Positions 1-11,400 of a stretch of DNA of 64,000 nt are shown in pieces. Below the pieces are notes generated by a model. The model worked only from the letters and a program-made list of their open reading frames with translations. It made no database searches and was not told the origin of the DNA. A program made the position numbers and the translations under genes. How positions within the stretch are numbered: the stretch's first letter is position 1; each line of letters starts with the position of its first letter. This stretch comes from Tillandsia leiboldiana (taxonomy: Eukaryota > Streptophyta > Magnoliopsida > Poales > Bromeliaceae): positions 1 to 64,000 of the forward strand of contig JAQNDB010000119.1 of the NCBI GenBank assembly GCA_029204045.2. Reading direction: 5' to 3'.

Positions 1-448
1 CCGAATTTTAGAAAATGGAATTTGGCCAAACAGAGGGTGGATTTGGATTCAGCGCGGAAAAACGCTTGAGAATGTTTTTTTGTTTGCTTAATTCTGAGTC
101 CGGATGCCCAAAAGCGGGCTCCCGAAAGTTTTGGCAGTTTTTGGTGTTTGCGGGAGCCTCCGGCAAATTTTGGAGGTGGATTTTGGCGAAATGGACGTCG
201 TTTTTGGAATCAGCGCGCGAAAACGGTCAAGATGGGCTTTTTACTTGATGTTTTTGGGCTGCGGTTACTGTTCACGCCGGAACAGTGTTTCCGGCGATCG
301 CCGGCGGCGGCGGGCAGCGCCGGCGGGCGGCGGCGCAGCCTCGGGCAGGCGGCAGGCGGCGGCACAGGGCGCGGGCAGGGTGCGGGCAGGCGCCCGGGAG
401 CGCGGGCAGGCGCGCGGTCCACCGCGGAGGTCGTGCGCCGGGGGCGGG

Positions 449-779
449 CCACGTGGCGCTTTCCGGTTGGCCGGCGCTGCAGACGCGGTCCACGGAATTT
501 GGTCCGGGTGCACGGTGGACCGGGTGGACACGTGGCTTGAGGTGATTGGTCCGGTGTTGTGCTCCCGGTCCACGCGATTGGTGGAGTCGGTGACCGGGGC
601 AGGTGGCCGTACGGCAGGGCGGGTGGCCGTACGGCCCGGGTCAGCCGCGACGTGCGCGGTGCACGGGGCCACGTGCGCGGTGCACGGGTTGCCGGGGCCA
701 CGTGGCGCGACGCCATTGGCTGGCGCAGGTGCGCCGGGTGCAGCGGGGCCCGGGGAAGCACAGTGCTGGGCTACGTGGC
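449..779 (+). promoter_or_regulatory. U3 cluster of ACGTGGC (ABRE/G-box-type) motifs
   Basis: ACGTGGC occurs at 451-457, 530-536, 700-706 and 773-779, and a CACGTG core at 670-675, all upstream of the TATA box at 903. The perfect 10-bp palindrome GCCGTACGGC occurs twice (606-615, 626-635). All four ACGTGGC motifs recur in the 3' LTR at 9090, 9169, 9339 and 9412. ACGTGGC is the core of plant ABA-response elements bound by bZIP factors; a regulatory role here is inferred. Confidence 0.55.
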
Positions 780-790
780 GGGCCCGAGTG

Positions 791-843
791 GTTTCGGGCT
801 TGCACAGTAATGGGCCGGGCCCATTACTGTAGCAGCCCGAAAC
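791..843. promoter_or_regulatory. 53-bp palindrome in the proximal promoter of R1
   Basis: Inverted repeat with a 10-bp outer arm (791-800 with 834-843), a 3-by-3 mismatch, a 13-bp inner arm (804-816 with 818-830) and a 1-bp centre (817). The centre places two TGGGCC motifs head to head; TGGGCC/T is the plant site II element recognised by TCP factors. It ends 59 bp upstream of the TATA box. The copy in the 3' LTR (9430-9482) keeps the inner arm and 8 of 10 outer pairs. Confidence 0.8.
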
Positions 844-902
844 CCCCCCAGCGCCCGGAAGTGGGGACACATAGGGTATTTCTTCAATTGTTTTCTTCAG
901 CC

Positions 903-910
903 TATTTAAA
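903..910 (+). promoter_or_regulatory. TATA box of R1 LTR
   Basis: TATTTAAA followed by a pyrimidine-rich CT tract about 30-50 bp downstream, typical of a plant transcription start. The same motif is at 9541-9548 in the 3' LTR. Confidence 0.6.
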
Positions 911-3352
911 GGCAACCCGAGCCCCCTTTCTTTGCCTTTTTCTCTCAACCCTCTCACTCTCTGCCCGAGCCCCCTGAAGCAAAGTTGTTCACCTCTTCAC
1001 CCTCGATCTTCCTGCCAAGTTTCAAGATTTTTGGAGGCTCGAATCCCGAGGTTCCCCATTTTACGGCGCGGCGCGACGTTGCATTCCTGGGTTCTTCTTC
1101 GGCGCAGCGACAGTGTTTTAGCTCCCCTGTGCTACCCCGAGATCATTTTGCTGTGATTATTGCGCCGGCAGACTCCTAAGAGGTAGGACTTCATCTTTCG
1201 TTTTGGTCGCGCTTTCTCGTTTCGAGGTTTTGGCATGGATCCCGAGGCAAACAGTGACCCCATTTTCTGTGTGGACTTCCTTGACAGCAGCGGGGTATTT
1301 TGGCCATATCTTCGCGCACGAGCATCAGACGCAAACGAGCTTATACAACTTTTTCATCTACGGATCGCAAGGAACACGCTCATATTTTTCTTGGATTTTC
1401 CTGAGGTTTATTTCGAGGTGAAAATTACTGTTTTCTCAGTGAGCAGTGCACAGTTTTTAGCACAGATTTTTGTATGAGTGTACCCCCTTGCCGAATTTTT
1501 ATCTTGACTTACCGAACTCGGATTTGGGCGTGCAAGGTACCGTTGCGAAGCTATCGACGCGAGGATCTCTGTGGTATTTTTCTTGGAATTTCCTGGGCAC
1601 TTTCTGCAGGTGATAATTTAACAGTTTTGAATCCGAGATTGTATGTGGTTATAAGAGCAATAATTGGGAGCCTAAGTGTAATTAGTGATCTTTGTATTGT
1701 ACCAGGAATATTTCGGGTGTGCTAAAATTGTGGGAGCAAGGATTTGGAGTTTTGGTATTTTCTTGCTGTACGGATCCGGACAGTTAGCACTTCAGGTGGG
1801 TGGTTGTTGTACTCCTCTCCTTTGGTATGCCCACTAGGAACATCAGAGTGTTCCCTCATTTTTGAGGCCCAAAGTATTATTAGTAACCTTGCATGCTCTA
1901 GGGAATTAATTATGGGTTGATTGATCGTTGATAAATTGTTATTTGATCCATGTGGAAATTGTTGGACTGCATGTATAGGGTTAAAATAATAGTTGAGGAT
2001 TATAAAATTGCTAAATATTCCATGAGACTGTCACTTTAGCTTATGTCACTCTGAACTGATTACTCTTGGAAAATGGACAACATATTGAGACAATGCATGA
2101 TTAAACGGGTCACTTAAATATTGACATCTTTTATTGCTACACTATCTTTTGGGACTTGACTTAGGAGAAACCATGCATTTATTCTTTTCTTCTCCTAGTA
2201 TTGATAGACTTGCGGCATAGTCGCTCGGGTTCGAGCGGGTGTTGGACAGTATAGCCAGGTATTGGGGATTTGGGACAGGTTGGGCTTTTGACAGGGTGTT
2301 GCGGCGACCACGGATCTTGGGTGGTTGACCGGGTTGTTACTGTTGCATCATATTGGGGGTTTTGGGGATCGGGCTTTCTTTAGTGGATGGAGTTTTCCAC
2401 TTTGATCATATTCATGATCCAGTCCTGCTATTATGAGACAGTGGTTACAGAGATGCTTGTTACAGTGATTTCCTTACTCGTGTGGGTCGCTCCCCTCGAG
2501 GGCCACTCCGGAGTGTGCGACCGGACGGATCGAGGCCGGTCTGTTATTACTTTAGAGCTTGATCGGACGGGCCGAGGCCGATCTGTTACTTACGTTGGGG
2601 ACATGACCGTATCAGGCAGTAGTCGGTCAGTATCCCCACAGATGAGATTAGCAGGCAGTGCCAGTGTCCACTGGCGTTAGATTGGGTCGTTTTGACAGGC
2701 TTCTTGATACTGATGCATACTTTCCCATACTTATTGGTTTATCATGTAGAGGCATATTAGGGGTAGCACTTCATCAGTTGTCATTCATAGCTTCACCCCC
2801 CTTTCTCTCCTTCCCCTTTTGCCTCTGATTACCTGGTGGCATATTTGAGCTGAGGCTTTACCCACTAGGGGAGGCTATTGTTTATAGTAGTACTTACCCC
2901 CATTGTCTTTTCTTGTTTCTTTCTTCCCCTTTGTTTTGCAGAGTCCTCTGCGGGAGTTGCTGGGCCGTCAGCAACTGATCGAGGTAAGCGGATTGCAGAC
3001 TAGATAGAGAGCCACCCGAGGGTTGTAGCACGTAGCTGGAGCTTTTGGGTACCTGGTCTTCTCAGACAGCTTTTGTTTATTTCTTTTTGGGTCTTGCTTT
3101 TGCCAGCTGTTTGTATTTAGTGGTGAGCTGGGAGAGACATCTGTATTTTATTCCACTGTTGTACTCTTTTACTTCCAGCTTCTGTCTGAGATACAGTAGT
3201 TTTAGTTTAGCTCTGATTATTATGCTCTTTTATTATTATTTCTTATCTGAGCAGGTTACCGACGCTGCGTGTATGTGGGAAATACCGCATGCACGGCGGA
3301 TCTGTAGACAGGCCCGGGTTCTGGTTTACACCCGGGGCGTGACAGATTAAGT

Positions 3353-3364
3353 TGGTATCAGAGC
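3353..3364 (+). other. Primer-binding site (initiator Met tRNA) of R1
   Basis: TGGTATCAGAGC, 8 bp after the LTR end, complementary to the 3' end of plant tRNA-iMet. This is the standard PBS of plant Ty3/gypsy elements. Confidence 0.95.
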
Positions 3365-3507
3365 TTAGGGATAGGTCAGTTGGGACTTAGGAAACCCTAG
3401 GCTTTTGGACAGACCCTAGGATGATAGGGCGTGAGTGGCATAACATTTTGCGAAAGTCGGTGATTTTATAGTTGACTCTTCCTGTGAGTGAAGAGAGATC
3501 GACATAG

Positions 3508-3564
3508 CCTATTTCTGTTGGACCATTATGTTGGCTGCAGACAACATAAGGTGACAGAAATAGG
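3508..3564 (+). other. Leader stem-loop with palindromic CTGCAG apical loop
   Basis: An 11-bp perfect outer stem (3508-3518 with 3554-3564), an internal loop with a 3-bp helix (3522-3524 with 3550-3552), an 8-bp perfect inner stem (3526-3533 with 3542-3549) and the loop GCTGCAGA (3534-3541). It lies between PBS and Gag start. A homologous structure with the same loop and a covarying stem is in the array (40498-40567, 45659-45728). The form resembles a retroviral kissing-loop dimerisation site; that function is inferred. Confidence 0.75.
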
Positions 3565-4626
3565 AGGATGTCTTTTGACTTTCGCCAGATTGGGTCGTGT
3601 GGGGTTTGGTTGTTGATGCTTGGTTTCTTGTGGCAGGATGCCTCCTCGACGTCGGATTCCCACTCGGGGTGTCCCTTCGCCCCCTGTTGAGCCTGAGCAG
3701 CCTACACCCCCCGAGCTTACTGAGTTGAGGGCCTTGGTGGCCCAGTTGGCGGAGGGTCAGCGCCGCCAGGAGCAGAGGTTTGATCAGCTGCTTGCTCAGA
3801 GGGAGGCACCACCCCTAGCTGTTCCTGAGGCCCCTGTGCCTCTTGTTGCACCTTTTGTGCCGTCGGCACCATCTTCGAGTAGCGGGGCTCCTGGAGCTAT
3901 TCAGCCTTTGACTGCGGAGGAGGAGCGAGATTTTGCTGACAAACTCGCTGCGTTTGTTAAGCGGGGACCACCTAGATTCTCGGGGCGGGATGCTCAGCCC
4001 CGGGCTGTTGGGAGATGGCTTTCTGCGATGGAGAAGCTTTTTTCGGGACTTCTTCATCGACCCGAGGTACCGAGTGCACATGGCGGTGCACTGTTTGGAC
4101 GGAGATGCTGATTTTTGGTGGCAGCGAGTTGAGCCACTGGAGTTCCGGATCACTCGACAGTTGCCTTGGGAGGAGTTCAAACGGATGGTGTTGGACACCT
4201 ATTTTTCTACCAGTGTGAAGAAGAAGTTGGAGGACGATTTGAAGAATCTGCAGCAGGGCGATCGATCGGCCCATGTCTATTTCCAGGAGTTCATGGAGTT
4301 GCTGAACTGTGTGCCCTTTGTCGCTCGTGACGGTCCACACCAGGTAGAGATGTTTGAGGCAGGCCTTCGCCCAGAGATTTTCACACTTGTGCATGCACAG
4401 AGATTTCAGACCCTAGAGGCAGCCGCGGAGCACGCACAGTGGGTGGAGAGAGGTGATCACGAGTGTGGCCAGACAGAGGGCCGCGGTCGCGCAGAGTTCC
4501 GACAGGAAGCGACCAGCCCCAGAGGACGGGGGACAGGCCTAGTTCATTGGAGACCGCCACGGCCGCCGCAGTCCCAGTCTTATGGCCGTGGGCGATCTGA
4601 GAGGAGAGGGCCCGGTGGACCCCAGA

Positions 4627-4731
4627 GACCGCAGCAGCATCAGCAGCAGCACCAGCAGCAGAGATCGCAGCAGAGGCCGCAGAGATCTCAGCAGCAGTCC
4701 TCGAGGCAGCAGCAGCAGCAGTCGAGGCATA
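4627..4731 (+). repeat. CAG/CAC-rich microsatellite-like stretch in R1 gag
   Basis: Imprecise CAG, CAC and AGA triplets encode a Gln/His/Arg/Ser-rich linker between the Gag core and the zinc knuckle. The linker of B at the same place is basic but not Gln-rich, so this looks like triplet expansion in the R1 lineage. Confidence 0.7.
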
Positions 4732-6609
4732 TCCGGCCATCAGATAGGTGTGTTTTCTGTAGGGGGCAGCACCCGTCAGATACATGTGACCAGAGATGGG
4801 GACGATGCTTCCGATGTGGACAGCCAGGGCATGTGCGAGCTACCTGCCCCCTCACTACTTCCTCGGCACCTTCTTCGGCATCGGTTCCATATCCCCCTCA
4901 GCAGCAGCGACCACCAGCTCAGCGGCCTTATGCTCCAGCGAGCAGGCCGTCCACTTCTTACCCTGTGGATTCTCGACCTCCAGCACCGAGCGGGCGGGTG
5001 TATGCCGCCCAATTAGCAGATTCCGCAGCGGCAGACCAGGTGGTGGCAGGTATTATTCTACTCTTTGGTATTCGGACTCGTACTTTATTCGACACTGGAG
5101 CATCTCATTCTTTCATTAGTCGAGCATTTGCATCCCTGCATGGTTTAGAGTTAGAGTCCTTATCATGTGCATTAGAGGTGCGGGTTCCTGATCACGTTTT
5201 GCATGTCGAGGAGCGTTGTTTGGCATGCCCGGTGCAGTTGGGGCCTTGGATTTGCCTGCAGACTTGCTTGTCTTGCAGCAGCTCCATGATTTTGACTTGG
5301 TGTTGGGGATGGATTGGCTATCACGGTACTCCGCCACTATCGACTGCAGAGAGAGGACGGTGACTCTTCGCGAGCCAGGACAGGAGGAGTTCATCTTCAG
5401 AGGCTGCCAGAGCACGCTATTCGCAGCGACCATTTCCTCGGCGAGGGCTAGGAGGATGTTGAGTAGAGGTTGCACTGCCTTTTTGGCCACCGTGGTGGAG
5501 GTGCCTACGGCGGCACTGGGACTCGAGGATATCCCTATCGTCCGAGAGTTCCCAGATGTGTTTCCCCCTGAGTTGATGACGATGCCGCCGGAGAGGGAGA
5601 TTGAGTTCGTGATTGATGTGGTCGCTGGGACTGCACCAATCTCAAAGGCACCCTATAGGATGGCGCCAGCCGAGTTAAGGGAGTTGAAAGCCCAGCTTCA
5701 GGATCTTTTGGATAGGGGCTTCGTCCGACCCAGTGTTTCTCCGTGAGAAGCGCCTGTGTTGTTTGTTAAGAAGAAGGATGGGTCACTCCGATTGTGCGTG
5801 GATTATAGGGAATTGAACAAAGTGACCATCCGAAACAAGTATCCCCTCCCTCGGATAGATGATTTGTTTGATCAGTTACAGGGAGCATCTGTGTTCTCGA
5901 AGATTGATCTGCAGTCCGGTTACCACCAGCTTAGAGTGAGGGCCGAGGACATCTCCAAGACGACTTTCAGATCGCGGTACGGGCATTATGAGTTCACGGT
6001 AATGCCTTTTGGGCTGACTAATGCCCCTGCCGCATTCATGGACTTGATGAACAGGATTTTTCAGCCGTTTTGGATCGGTTTGTGGTGGTGTTCATCGATG
6101 ATATTCTGATCTACTCCCGGAGTGATCTGGAGCACGAGGAGCACTTGAGAACCGTGCTACAGCTTCTGCGAGAGAAAAAGCTGTATGCTAAGTTCAAAAA
6201 GTGCGAGTTTTGGCTCCGGGAGGTTGCCTTTCTGGGTCATGTGGTTTCAGCTGCTGGAGTGGCGGTGGATCCGGCCAAGGTGGATGCTATTAGGGATTGG
6301 CCGAGGCCGACGACCATCACCGAGGTGCGGAGTTTTCTTGGATTGGCGGGCTACTATCGGCGCTTTGTGGAAGGCTTTGCGAAGCTTTCCTCTCCCCTCA
6401 CTCGTCTGACCAGAAAAGGGGTTAAGTTTGTTTGGAGCGAGACTTGCCAGAGCTGTTTTGAGGAGCTGAAGCAGAGGTTGATGACCGCTCCAATCCTTGC
6501 CCTCCCAGTTATGGGGGAAGGATTTGTGATCTACAGTGATGCCTCACATAGTGGTCTGGGGTGTGTGTTGATGCAGCATGGTAGGGTAATTGCCTATGCT
6601 TCGCGGTAA

Positions 6610-8430
6610 TTGAAGGACTATGAGAAAAATTACCCTACTCATGATCTGGAGTTGGCTGCGGTTGTGTTTGCTCTGAAGCTGTGGCGGCATTATTTGTATG
6701 GAGAGCATTGCGAGATATATACTGATCACAAGAGCTTGAAGTATCTGTTCACCCAAAAGGAGCTGAATTTGAGACAACGCCGGTGGTTGGAGTTGTTAAA
6801 GGATTACGATCTGAGTATCCTTTACCATCCCGGCAAGGCCAATGTCGTGGCAGATGCTTTGAGTAGGAGGACGAGTCTGAGCTTATTGATCTCGCAGCAG
6901 GCGCCGTTGGTCGAGCAGATGAGGCGGTTACAGTTGGAGGTAGTATCCCCTGGGGTCTCTGCTAGACTCATGTCTATGGTCTTGCAGCCCACTCTGTTGG
7001 AGAGGATCAGGGACACTCAGAGTGAGGACCCCCACTTGATGAGGATCAGGACGCAGCTTCAGGCGGATCAGACAGGGGATTTTTCTGTGGATAGCTCGGG
7101 AGTACTGCGGTACAGGGACCGAGTGTGTGTGCCTATGGATCAGGAGATTAGAGATCAGATTTTGAGGGAGGCCCATTTTACACCTTATACCATCCATCCT
7201 GGAGGTACTAAGATGTATAAGGACCTCAAGGCACAGTTTTGGTGGCCCGGGATGAAGCGGGACATTGGGAGATTCGTAGCTCATTGTTTAACTTGCCAGC
7301 AAGTGAAAGCAGAGCATCGCGTTCCTGCTGGTAAGTTGCAGAGTCTTCCAATTCCCGAGTGGAAATGGGACCACGTCACTATGGATTTCGTCGCTGGATT
7401 GCCGAGGGCGCAGAGCGGGGCTGATGCGGTCTGGGTTATTGTTGACAGACTCACCAAGTCGGCGCACTTCTTACCGGTTCAGATGACCTGGTCACTGGAG
7501 CGTTTGGCACAGTTATATCTGGATGAGATAGTGAGGCTTCACGGCATACCTGCTTCGATTGTGTCAGATCGAGACCCGAGATTCGTATCACGCTTTTGGG
7601 GGAGTTTGCATTCTGCATTGGGGACTCAGCTCAGGTTTAGCACCGCTTTCCACCCACAGACCGATGGACAGTCAGAACGCACCATACAGACCCTCGAGGA
7701 TATGTTGAGAGCGTGCGTTATGGATTTTGGAGGAGGGTGGTACCGGCACTTGTCGTTGGTTGAGTTCGCGTATAACAACAGCTATCAGGCGAGCATCCAG
7801 ATGGCTCCGTTTGAGGCGTTGTATGGACGCAAGTGTCGGTCTCCCCTATTTTGGAGTGACGTGGGTGAGAGAAGGACTTTAGGACCGGATTTGCTTTTGG
7901 AGGCTGAGGAAAAGGTCAGAGTCATTCGCCGACACCTTGTGACAGCCCAGAGTCGTCAGAGGAGCTACGCCGACACTCGACGGCGAGACCTGGAGTTTCA
8001 GATTGGTGATCATGTCTTTTTGAAGGTCTCGCCCTCGAAAGGGGTCCGGAGATTTGGAGTACGGGGAAAGCTCAGTCCCCGCTTTATTGGACCCTTTGAG
8101 GTACTTGACAGAGTTGGTCCTGTGGCATACAGAGTTGCTTTACCCCCGCGCCTGGCCGGAGTTCATGATGTCTTCCATGTCTCAGCTCTGAGGAGATATG
8201 TTTTTGACCCGTCGCATGTGATTGACTTCACTCCTTTGGAGATCGGCGAGGACTTGGTCTACGAGGAGCGCCCGTTGCGAATTCTTGCTCGTGAGGTGAG
8301 GGAATTGCGCAATCGGGCCATTCCGTATGTGAAGATCCTGTGGAGCAATCACGAGGAGCGAGAGGCCACTTGGGAGCTGGAGACAGAGATGAGAGATGCC
8401 TACCCCTTTTTGTTCGAGACTTCCATTTGA
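6610..8430 (+). pseudogene. R1 3' pol segment: RNase H end, integrase, chromodomain (open)
   Basis: A 606-residue open stretch downstream of the TAA at 6607. Residues 1-86 finish RNase H. The integrase zinc finger uses His189, His196, Cys226 and Cys229. The catalytic triad is Asp259, Asp320 and Glu356, with 35 residues between the last two (DD35E). A GPF/Y-type region (GPFEV) is near residue 495. A chromodomain covers about 546-602 and ends just before the stop, as in the Tekay/Del clade, where it is thought to direct integration to heterochromatin. There is no ATG at its beginning; it is the tail of the polyprotein, not a separate gene. Confidence 0.9.
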
Positions 8431-8477
8431 GGTACGTCTCTTCTGTTTTCTTTGTTTCGGGGACGAAACTTTTTTTA

Positions 8478-8488
8478 GTGGGGGAGGA
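8478..8488 (+). other. Polypurine tract of R1
   Basis: GTGGGGGAGGA directly abuts the 3' LTR start TGTAGGG. It is preceded by the conserved CGGGGACGAAACTTTTTT motif seen in all related elements here. Confidence 0.9.
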
Positions 8489-11400
8489 TGTAGGGCCCCT
8501 AAACTCCTTACAGCTTTTTCCCATGAATCCACTGTGCAAACACCTGTTGATGGTGTATCTGGCCCATGGTGCATCAAAGGGATGCCACAGATGGACCCGG
8601 TGAGCTTTGGTTGGCTGTTTTGGCCTTCGGCTGCTTTTGCCGAATTTTAGAAAAAGGAATTTGGCCAAACAGAGGGTGGATTTGGATTCAGCGCGGAAAA
8701 ATGCTTGAGAATGGTTTTTTGTTTGCTTAATTCTGAGTCCGGATGCCCAAAAGCGGGCTCCCGAAAGTTTTGGCAGTTTTCGGTGTTTGCGGGAGCCTCC
8801 GGCAAATTTTAGGAGTGGAATTTGGCAAAATGGACACCGTTTTTGGAATCAGCGCGCGAAAACGGTCAAGATGGGCTTTTTACTTGATGTTTTTGGGCTG
8901 CGGTTACTGTTCACGCCGGAACAGTGTTTCCGGCGATCGCCGGCGGCGGCGGGCAGCGCCGGCGGGCGGCGGCGCAGCCTCGGGCAGGCGGCAGGCGGCG
9001 GCACAGGGCGCGGGCAGGGCGCGGGCAGGCGCCCGGGAGCGCGGGCAGGCGCGCGGTCCACCGCGGAGGTCGTGCGCCGGGGGCGGGCCACGTGGCGCTT
9101 TCCGGTTGCCCGGCGCTGCAGACGCGGTCCACGGAATTTGGTCCGGGTGCACGGTGGACCGGGTGGACACGTGGCGTGAGGTGATTGGTCCGGTGTTGTG
9201 CTCCCGGTCCACGCGATTGGTGGAGTCGGTGACCGGGGCAGGTGGCCGTACGGCAGGGCAGGTGGCCGTACGGCCCGGGTCAGCCGCGACGTGCGCGGTG
9301 CACGGGGCCACGTGCGCGGTGCACGGGTTGCCTGGGCCACGTGGCGCGACGCCATTGGCTGGCGCAGGTGCGCCGGGTGCAGCGGGGCCCGGGGAAGCAC
9401 AGTGCTGGGCTACGTGGCCGGCCCACGGTGTTTCGGGCTTGAACAGTAATGGGCCGGGCCCATTACTGTAGCCGCCCGAAAATTTGCGGCACCCGGAAGT
9501 AGGGACACATAGGGTATTTCTGCAATTGTTTTCTTCAGCCTATTTAAAGGCAACCCGAGCCCCCTTCCTTTGCCTTTTTCTCTCAACCCTCTCACTCTCT
9601 GCCCGAGCCCCCTCAAGCAAAGTTGTTCACCTCTTCACCCTCGATCTTCCTGCCAAGTTTCAAGATTTTTGGAGGCTCGAATCCCGAGGTTCCCCATTTT
9701 TCGGCGCGGCGCGACGTTGCATTCCTGGGTTCTTCTTCGGCGCAGCGACAGTGTTTTAGCTCCCCTGGGCTACCCCGAGATCATTTTGCTGTGATTCTTG
9801 CGCCGGCAGACTCCTAAGAGGTAGGACTTCATCTTTCGTTTTGGTCGCGCTTTCTCGTTTCGAGGTTTTGGCACGGATCCCGAGGCAAACAGTGACCCCT
9901 TTTTCTGTGTGGACTTCCTTGACAGCAGCGGGGTATTTTGGCCATATCTTCGCGCACGAGCATCAGACAGAAACGAGCTTATACAACTTTTTCATCTACG
10001 GATCGCAAGGAACACGCTCGTATTTTTCTTGGATTTTCCTGAGGTTTATTTCGAGGTGAAAATTACTGTTTTCTCAGTGAACAGTGCACTGTTTTAGCAC
10101 AGATTTTTGTATGAGTGTACCCCCTTGCCGAATTTTTATCTTGACTTACCGAACTCGGATTTGGGCGTGCAAGGTACCGTTGCGAAGCTATCGACGCGTG
10201 GATCGCTGTGGTATTTTTCTTGGAATTTTCTGGGCACTTTCTGCAGGTGATAATTTAACAGTTTTGAATCCGAGGTTGTAGGTGGTTATAAGAGCAATAA
10301 TTGGGAGCCTAAGTGTAATTAGTGAGCTTTGTATTGTACCAGGAATATTTCGGGTGTGCTAAAATTGTGGGAGCAAGGATTTGGAGTTTTGGTATTTTCT
10401 TGCTGTACGGAACCGGACAGTTAGCACTTCAGGTGGGTGGTTGTTGTACTCCTCTCCTTTGGTATGCCCACTAGGAACATCAGAGTGTTCCCTCATTTTT
10501 GAGGCCCAAAGTATTATTAGTAACCTTGCATGCTCTAGGGAATTAATTATGGGTTGATTGATCGTTGATAAATTGTTATTTGATCCATGTGGAAATTGTT
10601 GGACTGCATGTATAGGGTTAAAATAATAGTTGAGGATTATAAAATTGCTAAATATTCCATGAGACTGTCACTTTAGCTTATGTCACTCTGAACTGATTAC
10701 TCTTGGAAAATGGACAACATATTGAGACAATGCATGATTAAACGGGTCACTTAAATATTGACATCTTTTATTGCTACACTATCTTTTGGGACTTGACTTA
10801 GGAGAAACCATGCATTTATTCTTTTCTTCTCCTAGTATTGATAGACTTGCGGCATAGTCGCTCGGGTTCGAGCGGGTGTTGGACAGTGTAGCCAGGTTTT
10901 GGGGATTTGGGACAGGTTGGGCTTTTGACAGGGTGTTGCGGCGACCACGGATCTTGGGTGGTTGACCGGATTGTTACTGTTGCATCAGATTGGGGGTTTT
11001 GGGGATCGGGCTTTCTTTAGTGGATGGAGTTTTCCACTTTGATCATATTCATGATCCAGTCCTGCTATTATGAGACAGTGGTTACAGAGATGCTTGTTAC
11101 AGTGATTTCCTTACTCGTGTGGGTCGCTCCCCTCGAGGGCCACTCCGGAGTGTGCGACCGGACGGATCGAGGCCGGTCTGTTATTACTTTAGAGCTTGAT
11201 CGGACGGGCCGAGGCCGATCTGTTACTTACGTTGGGGACATGACCGTATCAGGCAGTAGTCGGTCAGTATCCCCACAGATGAGATTAGCAGGCAGTGCCA
11301 GTGTCCACTGGCGTTAGATTGGGTCGTTTTGACAGGCTTCTTGATACTGATGCATGCTTTCCCATACTTATTGGTTTATCATGTAGAGGCATATTAGGGG

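Larger units (their letters stand above)
1..3344 (+). repeat. 5' LTR of R1 (partial)
   Basis: Aligns collinearly with 8640-11982 with few substitutions. It ends in GGGGCGTGACA immediately before the PBS. The GC-rich block at 290-780 is U3, a TATA box lies at 903-910, and the remainder is a leader of more than 2 kb. It holds an acceptor-like TTTTGCAG near 2935-2942. ORFs within it (for example 104-832) are by-products of high GC and lack any recognisable domain. Confidence 0.95.
3638..8430 (+). pseudogene. Decayed gag-pol of R1
   Basis: The frame starts at the ATG at 3638 (Met-Pro-Pro-Arg-Arg-Arg). Visible in order: Gag with the AVHCLDGDADFWW-type core, a Gln/Arg-rich linker (about 4620-4735), a CCHC zinc knuckle (4806-4847), a protease with Asp-Thr-Gly at 5091, RT with Phe-Ile-Asp-Asp at 6091-6102, RNase H, integrase and chromodomain. 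It cannot be translated as one product. The reading frame shifts at a T run (4038-4043), shifts again near 5238-5250, meets TGA at 5744-5746 where the family has Trp, shifts near 6064-6070, and meets TAA at 6607-6609 where B has Gln. By comparison with B all of these are losses in R1. R1 is therefore defective in cis; it could move only with proteins from another copy. Confidence 0.93.

Noticed and set aside
104..977. GC-rich ORFs of 124-242 residues on both strands, repeated at 8743-9471
   Set aside because: They lie in U3 of the R1 LTR, overlap on both strands, and reflect high GC rather than coding; no domain seen.
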